Shown one piece after another: positions 49,186-59,070 of a stretch of 64,000 nucleotides of DNA (its first letter is position 1; each line of letters begins with the position of its first letter). Position numbers and translations under genes: made by a program. Source of the stretch: Sphaerosporella brunnea (lineage: Eukaryota > Ascomycota > Pezizomycetes > Pezizales > Pyronemataceae); the NCBI GenBank assembly GCA_008704415.1, contig VXIS01000113.1:1-64000 (forward strand), written 5' to 3'. Under the pieces are notes generated by a model, which was not told where the DNA came from, ran no database searches, and saw only the letters and a list, made by a program, of their open reading frames with translations.

Positions 49186-50679
49186 TTAAGCCCAGTTGCT
49201 GTTCGCCGTGAACCCCGACAAGAGACTCTCGCGGCGAACCTGGACATCAGCAGGATCGGGATGATGCTCGACATGACGAGCAATCGCCTGCTCCTCGATC
49301 CATTTTTTAGACTCGCGACTGATCCTCTGTCCAATACCAAGAGGGATATCGAGAAACAACCACGTTTCGTTATCTATCTCCTGCAATCCCTTCAAATCGT
49401 AGTAGTGCGCCGAGAGAATCCTGTAGGCCTCGCCAACCTTTGAGCGGGTAGCGCCGCTGACGCTGCGCTGAAGGTGGCGGAAGAAATTGGACAGGATAGA
49501 GGCATCGGTGTCGTCTTCCCCGACACTGAGTGAACGGTCCGGCTCGTAAGGAGCAGGGGGGGAAGGAAGCTGGTGCGGAACCGCCGTGGGGTTGGCTGAT
49601 GCTGGAGGTGAGTGCAGCTCTACAGCTCGCGCCACGAAGAAAGCACAAGCTTCGTGGGAAAGATCCGACTTCTGCATTAGATTTTCCGGTTCTGATGGGA
49701 GCGCTTCCTCCTCTGGCGGTACGCTTATGGTGCGCTCGAAGGAAATAGGCGAGTTGGGTGGACTAGGTGTATCGGCCTGAATAGGCATCTCCTCCATTCG
49801 AACAAGCGCCGCGGCAGGTACTGCCTCGGCGGGTGCCACGCTTGCGTTCATGGTATCGTCTCGCTCTTCATCGTCTCCCTCTTGCGCCATGGTTTCCACT
49901 CCCTCTTGCCAAATAGTTTCGTCTTCCTCTTGCGCCATCGTTTCATCTTCCTCTTGCGCCATCGTTTCATCTTCCCCTTGCGCCGGCTCCTGTTCCTCCT
50001 CTTTCTGCTTCGTAGAAACCTTAGGAGTTACCTGACGCTTACTCTTGGCGGGTCGGCCACGTCTGGCGCGTTTTCTGGTGGGCAGGTTTTCGTTCAGGGT
50101 GATGTCGTGAATGGCCTTGAGGTGTGTCTTGATAGTGCTATGGTTTCGATGCTCAAAAGCCTTACTGCCTACACGGGAAAGGTTAGTAGGTCGAGGAATT
50201 GGGTGGGGATACGCACAAGCATTGCAGTGCCACAAGCCATCGTCATGGTCGGATCCATGTTGCCAGATGACACTGCCTCGAGGACGTCCGCGCCGAGAGC
50301 CAGGGGCTTCCTTCTGAACGCGAGTTCCGCCTATGAAAGTAAAATCAGCCTTGTCCGAGAGCCGGAAGCCAGAAGTAGCGCTTACTGGTGATCTGATGAT
50401 GTTCCATGAGGTGCGCTCTGGCTTTGGGGGCGTTGTTGAAGGTGGGGATATTGCGGCCGTTGCGAACGGTGAGGGAGTAACTCTGGTCGCCTAGCAAACG
50501 CGGTCAGAATCGAAGAATTCGCGCGGGGGTTGGCGGGGGTTGGCGGGGGTCGGCGTACAATGGTTGCAGCACCACTTCCAGACGTTGTTGATGCGCTTTC
50601 GTTGACCGTGGGTCCAGATGTCACTGGTCTTTTGTCGGTTGGTTTCAATGTCGGTTAGGTCTTGCATCTTGAGAGACAT
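49186..50679 (-). CDS. Protein with two BED-type zinc fingers and SAM-like C-terminus, 440 aa
   Basis: Four exons: 50679-50559, 50490-50386, 50330-50217 and 50168-49186; introns 68, 55, 55... and 48 bp with matching phases (total 1323 nt). The introns fall inside both fingers, and splicing rebuilds each. Finger 1: VWKWCCNHC ... ARAHLMEHHQI. Finger 2: GLWHCNACSKAFEHRN then STIKTHLKAIHDI. Both are WxxCxxC-Hx4H, the BED/hAT-transposase type. Next come basic AT-hook-like stretches (RKRARRGRPAKSKR), an acidic repeat ((A)QEEDETM, three to four copies) and a disordered Pro/Ser region. The C-terminal 80 residues are ordered, ending in LFLDIPLGIGQRISRESKKW, which resembles the last helix of SAM domains. 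No transposase catalytic core, so this looks like a DNA-binding regulator derived from a transposase. Target unknown. Confidence 0.75.
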
Positions 50680-51682
50680 GTTTGTGGGTCGGGGGTAACG
50701 CGTCGAGGGAGACGCGCCGGTGGAAGGCAAACTAGGGTTTAGGGTAGGGCTGGGGCGGGGCGACGGGAAGAACTGCAGGGCAGAGTTGAGGGGAGGTTTT
50801 ATCAAACGTGGGTGGGGGTAGTGGCGTTACTGTGAGGCCGCAGCTTGGGGGCAGTCGCTTTTGTTAGCGCGATGTGACTCGCTTAGGTTATCGACTCCAA
50901 TGTGCAACGCGAAGCCCTTGAGCACGAAAAACGGAATGTAAGAGGTGTGCTGAGTGGCCAATGGGATTAGAGCTCTTGCCAGACCCGGATTCCTGGTGCC
51001 TCATGCCGAAGTTCTCTCACGACCGACTGAAGGGAATCTATGCTCGCAGTTCTCCCATAGATCTTGAGTACATCTAGGTGGCCACACAGCTGTGCGTCCA
51101 CCCTTTTACCAACTAGAAGGTGTACATCTAACGGCAAATCTGTAAGAAATAGTGTACCCACTTCATTCAAGCACGTAGAGTGAGACTGGTTAGGTAGACC
51201 GGCCGTTTTAAGTAAACGGGTGACCCCTGATGATCAGAACTCAAGAATATTGGGTCGCCCTCTCGCTCCAGCATGTATGTAATCTTCCCCGATATCCACC
51301 CATACAGACAGGAACAGACCGCTATGTAGCGATGCGATGAATTGGGCGTAAGGAGTACAGTCTTTTGGGGAGAAATCTGTATTTCAGTTATCTGCAAATG
51401 GCTTTTAATTGCCAAAACGCACCGGATCGGTCGTGAAGAGTTCGAGGATCACTGAAGGACAGTATGAAAAAAACAAAAAAATAACACGGCCCAGCCCATT
51501 AAGGAAAGAAAAAAAAAATGCAAAGAAGAATGAAAAAAAAGCCCGAAGACACAAACATCCTCCCCCCTTCCCCAGCACCCCTCTAGATCTCCAACTCATT
51601 ATCATCGTAATCTTCATCCTCTTCCAACTCCTCATTTATCGTCATCTCCCCATTCTCTCTTCACATCCTTTCCTCGTCGTCG
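50680..51682. other. Intergenic, no supported gene
   Basis: 5' flank of the BED-finger gene, then about 600 bp without protein-like frames; A-rich 51465-51550 is the 3' flank of the acidic gene. Confidence 0.5.
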
Positions 51683-52438
51683 TCAAACGGGCTGATTTCT
51701 GGCCAAATACTTCTCCAGCCACAGTCTTTGGGCAGCATTGGTACCCGGAATAACGGGGCGGTCCCAACCGTCCATGAAAAGGTCGGCTAAAGTGATCGTC
51801 TCCTCTTGAACAACCACACTCTTCGCCTCCTTCACCTCCTCGATCTTCGCCTCCTTCACCTCCTCGATCTTCGCCTCCTTCACCTCCTCGATCTTCGCCT
51901 CCTTCACCTCCTCGATCTTCGCCTCCTTCACCTCCTCGATCTTCGCCTCCTTCACCTCCTCGATCTTCACCTTCTTGGCCTCATCCTTCTCCGGCTCCTC
52001 ATCCTCCGCCGTGTCACGGGAACGCTTAAGAATCCCCTTCTTGGGGACCATGGTGATGTGGTTAACAACCACCGACTTCTTATCGTAATCATCATAGTCG
52101 TCATCTTCATCATCTTCGCCATCTTCGTCGTCACCGTCGGCATCTTCACCATCTTCGCCATCTTCGTCATATTCGTCGCCAGAGTAGCTTTCGTACTCCT
52201 CATTGGAGTACGGGTCCCAGGGCCAAGTGCCGGGCGTCTCGTGGTTGACGCCAGTGTTATAGATCATGTTTGGATCGATCAGAGACCCGCTGTTGATCAA
52301 GGCGTTTATTGCGGCCTGGTTGAGGCGGAAGGAAAGGTATTCGTCGTCGTAGTCGACTTCGATGGGGAAGATCTTCTCCGTCAACGCATCGAATGAGTGG
52401 GTAACCCACGAGATCATGGAAGACAGCGAACGGCACAT
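51683..52438 (-). CDS. Acidic protein with perfect octapeptide repeat, 251 aa
   Basis: Single exon from ATG 52438. The N-terminal 80 residues are ordered (SMISWVTHSFDALTEKIFPIEVDYDDEYLSFRLNQAA and TPGTWPWDPYSNEEYES). Next is an acidic tract of about 40 residues (DGEDGEDADGDDEDGEDD), a basic patch KKGILKRSRD, and then six identical copies of KIEEVKEA plus a partial one. The repeat makes a charged single-helix (i, i+4 salt bridges) of roughly 50 residues. The C-terminus is ordered again (TLADLFMDGWDRPVIPG, AAQRLWLEKYLARNQ). Not recognised. Confidence 0.7.
   Translation of the reverse strand: MCRSLSSMISWVTHSFDALTEKIFPIEVDYDDEYLSFRLNQAAINALINSGSLIDPNMIYNTGVNHETPGTWPWDPYSNEEYESYSGDEYDEDGEDGEDADGDDEDGEDDEDDDYDDYDKKSVVVNHITMVPKKGILKRSRDTAEDEEPEKDEAKKVKIEEVKEAKIEEVKEAKIEEVKEAKIEEVKEAKIEEVKEAKIEEVKEAKSVVVQEETITLADLFMDGWDRPVIPGTNAAQRLWLEKYLARNQPV
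51821..51964 (-). repeat. 24-bp minisatellite, six identical units, inside a CDS
   Basis: Six head-to-tail units (CTTCGCCTCC TTCACCTCCT CGAT on the plus strand) with no difference between them, followed by a diverged partial unit. Each unit encodes eight residues of the 251-aa protein. Confidence 0.95.
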
Positions 52439-52715
52439 GGCGATTGCTTTGTAGGAGTTTATATTAGCGACCCAACACTTAATTGAAGTATGGACTCAGT
52501 CTTTACCTTGGAGAAGAAAGCGGTTTGTTGTTTGGTTGTTGAGAGTTGGTCGTAATTGGAGCTGGAATTTTTGGGGACGGGTGTGGTATGAAAGGGGGAG
52601 GAAGTAAGAGGTGTTTATATATGCGAGGTTTCCACCAGACTCAATGGCAACCTTCAGCTGGCTGGCCGGGCCATTCATCCTGGTGCCGCCAAGCATGGGA
52701 TGTCACTCGTTTGCA

Positions 52716-53346
52716 ACTAAAGTCCCGACCCACTTGATGGTGCACCCACTTGATAGTGGATTGATAAGATAAGAGATAATCTACACGGCATTTTGTTTTA
52801 ATCACATTGTATTCGGCCGCTTGCGGCCATGACTTATATAAAAGAAGAGACTATGCTACCCCTTCGACGAGGCCGACTACTGAGGCCTGCGGCTCCTCTA
52901 AGGAAAGGAATGAAGGAAATCGAGCCATGTAGAGTAATCTACGCGGCAATGCCGTCGAGTGAAATTCTTCCAGCGCACCCGTGATTATCTGCACAAAAAA
53001 AATAAAACAATGAAGGAAAATTCACATATATTCCCGCGCTCTATGGCTCTGGCTACGCCCCGTTTTTACGCTTCTCACCCGCTTGACCCTTCGCTGCCAA
53101 TTGTGCCCTTTTTTTTCTTCCCGAGCTTCTTTTCCAGAATCCAGAGGGTCAGTCGCGGTTGCTATGACAAGGAGCCGGACGTTCAAGCGGATTTTGGTGA
53201 GTCCAGGGCGGGAAGGCGGTATTGTGGAGCGAGGGGCGTGGGGCGTGCGGACACAATCGCAGAATCTCACTCGACGGGGATTGATATTGCCGCGTAGATT
53301 AACTCTTATCTTATCAAGCCACCATCAAGTGGGTTGGGACTTTAGT
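52716..53346. mobile_element. TIR element with a nested insertion
   Basis: Left end ACTAAAGTCCCGACCCACTT (52716 on) and right end reverse complement ACTAAAGTCCCAACCCACTT (up to 53346) start inverted repeats. These continue through TTGATAAGATAAGAG, TAATCTACRCGGCA and CGTCGAGTGARATTC. In the left arm the match is split between 52790 and 52949 by an insertion. Internal sequence has no transposase. Target duplication not evident. Confidence 0.7.
52791..52948. mobile_element. Inserted 144-bp segment plus 14-bp direct repeat
   Basis: The 14-mer TAATCTACACGGCA (52777-52790) recurs as TAATCTACGCGGCA (52935-52948), flanking 144 bp (52791-52934) absent from the right arm of the host element. The insert contains TTATATAAAAG (about 52835-52845) and CGGCCGCTTGCGGCC. 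It could be a short interspersed insertion or an LTR remnant. Confidence 0.6.
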
Positions 53347-53350
53347 GACG

Positions 53351-53461
53351 ATGGCGAGGATTAGATGGTTTTGCGGTCAATGCAATCAGAATGATAAGAT
53401 GAAGTGTTTGTGTACGCGTAAGCTTTGTGAGAGTTGTGCGGTTATGGTGGAATATGATTAG
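53351..53461 (+). CDS. 36-aa Cys-rich mini-protein
   Basis: ATG 53351, stop TAG 53459-53461. Cysteines form CxxC (residues 8 and 11), CxC (19 and 21) and CxxC (26 and 29), with RWFCGQC at the start. The pattern mirrors the 49-aa protein at 11917. It begins 5 bp beyond the right end of the TIR element. May be the last exon of a longer gene or a relic. Confidence 0.3.
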   Translation: MARIRWFCGQCNQNDKMKCLCTRKLCESCAVMVEYD

Positions 53462-55091
53462 CGGGTCACGGATCGATTATTATAATTTAAGCTCATATGT
53501 ATCAATACTATACGCTACATTTCTTATATTTCTACCGAGTTAAAGTTAAAATTGTGCTGGAAAAACAAAGTTCACGGTGGAGACGAGTGATATCATGCGA
53601 ATCGCGCGTGTTTTTTTTTTTTTTTTTTTTTTTTTAGGGTTTTCGACGTCCGGTTGCATTCTGGCGCTACAACTCATCTTCGAGTTCAAGATCCATTGGC
53701 TGCTCCTCAACGTCTAGTAACTCCTTCTCTTCAACCTGATCCCAACTGCGTGGACTGTGCTAGGATGCGCCCCTTAATTTGTTTGTAATCAAGTTTGTTG
53801 TCTGTATGCGACTGTGAACGATTAGGACAGACCCCGGGCCCGTTAATATGTATGTAGGATAGCTTGTCAGCGTGCTCCGCTGTGAGATGGTTTCTCTTTT
53901 TGTCGCAGATGAGGTTTTTAGTAGCACTATGCGGATATTTCAGCATGCGAACCTCCAGTCACACTAATCCCATGGGAAGTCCAACGAAGCTGAAGGGTGA
54001 TGTGAGAGGAACTGCAAGTCCTCGTGCTCCACATGGATGCACTCTGCCAGAATGTCGGCCAAAATGTCGACCAAAACCCTGCAGAGCCTCATCCTAGCCC
54101 ATAAATACCGTTTTTCCCTCCTTTCCTCCTTCTTTTTCTCCTCAGAACAAGAAAAAGAACAATGTGTAACTGTGCACGATAAGAGCAACTGGCATACTGC
54201 AGGGCCCCCGAAACGTGGAAGAAAAAGCAACCCGACGTGTGGCAGAGGTTTTTGTCCCCTTTGAGGGTTTTTCCTCTATAAAACATTACATCTCTGGCTG
54301 ATGGCGAGGGAGTGAGGTTTTTGACATTCTTCAAATGTACACGCCGGTGTCTCATGCGACAAGCTTCTTCACATGCTCGACAATTGGTTCAACAGCATGC
54401 ACCACCGCGCCGCAAGGTGAGCGAGATCATCCATAAATATCCTCGAAACAGCTATACCTTAAGTTTGCAAGGAGGAGAGGCTCTGGCTTCGCACACTCAA
54501 CATCTACACAGCGTACCCCTAAGAAGCAGGCACACCCGCCGATGCCGAAACAGCGACGATGGATCGCCCATCAGATGGATTTGGTTCCATGAACTCAGTG
54601 TACTTGGCGTCCCCGGTATGTATATCTTGCGGCACCAGCTCACTGCTTGGATGGTCGCATCCTAGGAGGTGATGACGCGCTGGAACCTGACGTTGACTGC
54701 TCTTGCATTTGAAGAAGAACAGTTTGAAGATCCACGGTCTGGTAAACCGGTGACCAGAGTTTAGGTGCTCAAATTGAAGCGGCGGACGGGAGCCGTAGAA
54801 CCGAGTGCCAGCAGGTGTCAGCGCGTGTGCGAGTGGGGTGGTGTTTGAGAGTAGTTTGACAATCAGCTTCACTCGAGGTTGAACCATTATCTACACCTGA
54901 GCAAGAGGGGGTTTGGGAAATGGTTATGCAAGCGTTATAGAAGCATTTTTTTTTTAAAAAAAAAAAGAAGCATAGTTTTCACGCAGTGGTACTCCCATGA
55001 TACATCTAAACGAAAAATAGTTTGCCCGAATAAGGTAGATGATGGTTATCGAGCAAAACAATTATTTTCCGGCCAACCATTATATAACCAT
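53462..55091. other. Intergenic, no supported gene
   Basis: T run at 53611-53634 and A/T run at 54948-54968. Frames on both strands are not protein-like. A GAGTGATATCATGCGAATCGCG segment at 53585-53608 partly matches 55505-55560. Confidence 0.45.
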
Positions 55092-55228
55092 TAGAGGCAT
55101 CCTGCCCCGTTCCTGGCAACATTTGCGGGTTCCCGTTTTAGGCAATATTCAGGTTCAACTGTCAGAATCTTGGTCTGCAGATTGCCCAAACAGGCAATCG
55201 GCAAGTGTTGTCGGGTAGGATGCCTCTA
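55092..55228. mobile_element. 133-bp MITE with TA target duplication
   Basis: Element 55094-55226 between TA dinucleotides. Terminal inverted repeats GAGGCATCCTGCCC and (reverse complement) GAGGCATCCTACCC; weaker inverted similarity continues inward (GGCAATATTCAG and GGCAATCTGCAG). TA duplication and small size fit Tc1/mariner-type MITEs. Confidence 0.75.
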
Positions 55229-55671
55229 TTAAGTGAGATTATACGGTAGAAAGCTTATTTTCCTGGCTTCCGCACGGCAGGCATCCAACCCCGCCGCGAC
55301 GATGGTGCCCGCTAACCACTGGTCCACTCCACCTCCAATATGATCATCATCATCATCACTGTCGAGGCGTGAACTCGACTGGTGCCTCGCTTCTTGCAAC
55401 CCAAAACAGAGCATAAAACAGTAAAAGCGAGCTGTGGCTATGCCAATTCTGGAAGCATACTTGTCGCAGAGGGACACAGCACCATCGCTGTGATGGTTGA
55501 TGAATCGCGCGAACACGCGATCTCACTCGTGAAACGTGTGATATCACATGAATTCACTCGCTGTTGTCGCAGGCATTACCTGCTGGTCGGTGGTCATGTG
55601 AGTATTACCAAGGAAAAACCGGTCTCGTAATGCTTTATGTACTGAAGCACCGTTATGTAAGGACAAGTGAA

Positions 55672-55695
55672 CACCCGTGTGGTAACCACACGGTG
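55672..55695 (-). repeat. Helitron subterminal hairpin
   Basis: CACCCGTGTGG TAA CCACACGGTG: a 10-bp stem with one bulged C and a 3-nt loop, placed about 70 bp after the helicase stop codon, where Helitrons carry their 3' hairpin. Confidence 0.65.
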
Positions 55696-55760
55696 CGCCA
55701 TTATATTTTCAGTGTCACTCATTTTTTGAATTGCATAATAAGGGCGAAGTGTGTGTATAT

Positions 55761-56636
55761 TTAGCTAAGAATCTCGCAATATACTTCATTGCGACACAGT
55801 CCATTCCGCCCTGCATTTTTTTCTGGTAACAGCACACTGACTTGGTCTCCACTTGTTGCCCTAGAGAACGCTACGTAGAGATGGCCGTGACTGAGCACCT
55901 CCTCACGTAGGTCTACCCCTACATACTGAAGCGACTGTCCCTGTGACTTAGTCATAGTCATAGAAAATGCCAAACGAACAGGATATTGGAGCCTGATCAG
56001 TTTAAAGGACATATCTCCGTCAGCAGCACTTAGGATTTTGATCATGGGAAGCAGAACACTGCGACCCATACCCACTCCTGTTAAAATTACCCCTATCAAG
56101 ATGAATTAGTATGTAGAAAATTATACATGCTTTCGGCCATAGTGTAAGCACTTACCACCAACTACATTAGGAGACAGATGCGTTATCTGCAAGCGGGTTC
56201 CGTTACATAAGCCTTGAAGAGGATTGATGTTCCGCAACAACACGATTGGTGCACCGATTTTCAAACGCAGCCTGTGTGGAGGTACACCATTTATCTCCAG
56301 AGAATTGAGATATTCATCGCCGTATGTATGGTGGTCCTCGGTAGACACACTGTCGAAACTCTTGTAAATCCTCCTGATTTTGCTAAGAGTAACGATCGTT
56401 AGATAGAGAGTTCTGATCCAATGGTAGAGAAAGCTTACCGCATTGTCCACCGAGAGTTGTGCCATCTCTTGCCGATCACTGTGTCGACCATTCCAGAATA
56501 TCAGCTCGTTGTTCTCCGCTGGAGCATCTGCCATATATTGGTCCTCCTCGTTTTGTATATTTTCGGCTGCCAGTTCTTCCGTATCTTCGGATATTTTGTG
56601 CAGTCCGTGTTGATCATCAGCTGAAGTATTGACCAC
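55761..56636 (-). pseudogene. Helitron helicase (PIF1-like) C-terminal region
   Basis: First segment (56636-56121): INGVPPHRLRLKIGAP then IVLLRNINPLQGLCNGTRL, the conserved PIF1-type box of Helitron helicases. Second segment (56099-55761): LQYPVRLAFSMTMTKSQGQS and HGHLYVAFSRATSGDQV, the final helicase motifs. The two lie in different frames, separated by an intron-like stretch near 56100-56155 or by a shift. N-terminal of the first box the protein similarity stops at about TYGDEYLNSL, and Walker A/B motifs are absent. Just upstream (56640-56740) a Cys-rich piece CKGCRR ... CNRCRN remains from the element's N-terminal region. Confidence 0.75.
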
Positions 56637-57272
56637 ATTGCGGCAACGGTTGCAGGTCTTGTATCTTGCCCCCGAACGACGAATTGAAAAATTTGAGATG
56701 TTCAGGTTGCTCCGCCTGCAGCCTTTACAGGATGCAGTTCCAGGAACTCCTTGATTTTCCTAGCAGTAACCATAATTAGGACATGTATCTATTTCCAAGG
56801 GTAGACAGTAGTCACCATGCCAGCAGCGCTAGAAACACGTGGGGGACAGTAGGTAGTCAAACAGGGTAGTTGCAAGGTGGTGGGGAGTGTGCGGGTGGTT
56901 AAGAGGTAGTGAAGCAGTTGAAGCTGGTGGAGGATGGGAGAGTTGGTAAGCATGAGAGGGTTGAAGTCAAGCGTTGATTCACAGCTAGCACTCGTACAAA
57001 TACAACCCGCACGGTATACAATTCTATAGCATTCTATCGCCTTCCACTACGCTCCTCAATCCCCGCCCCCGGAATGCTAGAACTGTGCAGTCGCTCCGTC
57101 CCGCATCACAGCTAATCACTCGGCTGCTTAGGGTTTCCGTGCTTAGCCACCATGTTTGCGGCTCCAACTGCTCTATATATATAGTAGATAGCCAAAATAA
57201 AAGGCATGTCGCGTGGTAGAGCTTATTTCCGAAAAACCATTATATGACCATTATATACGGCTAACCATTATA

Positions 57273-57391
57273 TACCGTAGAGATTCGGTACTAAGGCAAT
57301 GTGGCTAAGTGACTTTGCCATGAGGCGGAGTGACTTATCCACAGTGCGCAGTGACTTTGCCACATTGCCTTAGTACCGAATCTCTGCGGTA
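57273..57391. mobile_element. 115-bp foldback MITE with 30-bp inverted repeats and TA duplication
   Basis: Element 57275-57389 between TA dinucleotides. Arms 57275-57304 and 57360-57389 are inverted with one mismatch (CCGTAGAGATTCGGTACTAA start). The 55-bp centre holds three copies of a GTGACTTTGCCA-like unit. Nearly the whole element can fold into one hairpin. Confidence 0.88.
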
Positions 57392-58039
57392 GCCATTATG
57401 TACCATAAAATCTCGTGTAGATGGATAGTGGCAAAGTCAGTCCCTTACTCGCGTGAGAATGCAGTATTTTCTCGCGAGTATCGGATTTGACGGCGGATTT
57501 TTAATGGAGTGGGTGGACCTGGGTTGGGTGCACGAGTGGAGGGAGGAGCTGGGCTGCGCCACACATGCACAATGTCTACTCTCCGTTTCGTGTGACCGGC
57601 GTCCTTTTACAATTTTTGCCTCCTTTTCGTTAGAGGCAAGCTGCAGCGCTTTTGGAACTTGAAGCCTCCAAATGACAGGCGATGGGAACCAGGTTTCTGC
57701 CCGGCTTCATCATTTGCAGGCGAGTGGCGGTGAGTGGCGTTGCGAGGTTGAAGTGCCATTTTTTACGGTTACGGCCTCCCCTACACACCACAACTACTGA
57801 TGCTACTAGAAAAAGATTGACTTTCGCGCAGTCAAATCCCATACTCGGAAGAAAATACAGTAACTAAGTAGCTTTCACACATAAAGTCCATATAACGCTT
57901 ACATACCCATTTTCGAACCCCATTTCCTGCGAAGATTTGTACTTATCTGTCACCCCGGGTACGCTACATTGACAAAAGATGGGGGTACCAAAGATTTTGC
58001 AGCAATTTATGGGTGTACCGAGCATGATAGCCGTTGATT

Positions 58040-59070
58040 TATAAATACGGCATATGTCCAGCATACCACCTCGAAACCTGCGAAAAGAGCAGGATACCAC
58101 CGAGTTTTTGAGTTGTCCAGGATACCACAACATGAGTGATCCCATTCCGTAAACGTCAACCCGCGTTGAATGTAGAACCTCCTCCACTCCATCTCTCCAA
58201 CCGCCGGACGTACTACGCTCATTGCCTTGCAACGACACCCCTCCCCCCCAAGCACCTTCACTGATCTCGTTACTTCTGCTACTTCCCTTACCCGCGCGTC
58301 GGCAATTTACCCGTTAAGATGGCAACAGTGGTATCAGGGCTTGGATGTAGCGGGCTCAGATGCAGCGGGTTTGAACCTTCTGAGCATGACAGTCCAACGC
58401 AAAGTGCTGGAGGAAGCGGAGTTGTTCAGCACTTTTCAGGACTTCGAGGCGAGAATCCACGCTTGGGCTGCAGTCGCAGGATTTGGTGTGCGCGGACCCC
58501 CCATTCTCGATATTCTTGACGCTTTATGGGCCAAGGAAATGAACTCTCACTTCACGCGTTTGGAATCAGCTCAGAAAACGTTGGCCTGCGAGCAGCATAT
58601 CTTCGCAGCCCACTGGGAACGGCTACTCCGCAAATCTTGTGACTATGCGGGCGAATGAGCAGCGACAACCAGGCGCAGGTCCCCCCATAAATCTGGAGCA
58701 GGTCCGCCTCCGGGGACAGGAAGCCATTGCTAAACCTCGCGCCGAGACAAACCATAGCACGGACTCCAGATAATTCTTCAGACACAGATACCGAGTCAGA
58801 TGCTTTGTCCGGCCTGAGTGATGCTCCCTTGGACCCCTGCAAACCACCACTCACAAAAATACTTCGTGGACGTCCATAAGGCGCGTACCTGTAACCGCCC
58901 GCATATGTAGAGAGACTGCGTAGTTAGCAATAGAAATCACCGTTAACAGAGCATTACCGTACCTTACGCTCGCCTTATGTTGTGGTATCCTGGACAAATC
59001 AAGAATTCGGTGGTATCCGGCTCTTCTCGCAGTTTTCGGGGTGGTATGCTGGACATATGCCGTTATAAAT
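58040..59070. mobile_element. Long-TIR element, copy 2 (MULE-like)
   Basis: Inverted arms of about 93 bp: 58040-58132 and 58977-59070, starting ACGGCATATGTCCAGCATACC and containing three spaced CATACCACC/GATACCAC motifs each. Element length about 1.03 kb. The outer sequence and the TTGTCCAGxxTACCACAA inner motif match the 45-kb element, so they form one family. Target duplication not resolved. Confidence 0.78.
58386..58661 (+). pseudogene. Coding fragment carried by long-TIR element copy 2
   Basis: Frame from ATG 58386 to stop 58659-58661 (91 aa): ELFSTFQDFEARIHAWAAVAGF then a helical region ending LRKSCDYAGE. Upstream the frame is open to 58227 without ATG. The start shares the FQDFxAR(V/I)HxWAAxAGF motif with 45335-45440; the second half does not. 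Probably a truncated transposase or captured host exon. Confidence 0.4.

Larger units (their letters stand above)
55672..57122 (-). mobile_element. Helitron remnant with PIF1-helicase 3' end
   Basis: Runs on the minus strand from about 57122 (GAGTGATTAGCTGTGATGCGGG) to a terminal hairpin at 55672-55695. It carries only the helicase C-terminal half and a zinc-finger-like piece, with no Rep (HUH) domain in between, so it is itself internally deleted. A smaller derivative lies at 10682-11250. Precise 5' and 3' ends are unresolved, and I did not find a clean CTRR end. Confidence 0.7.
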
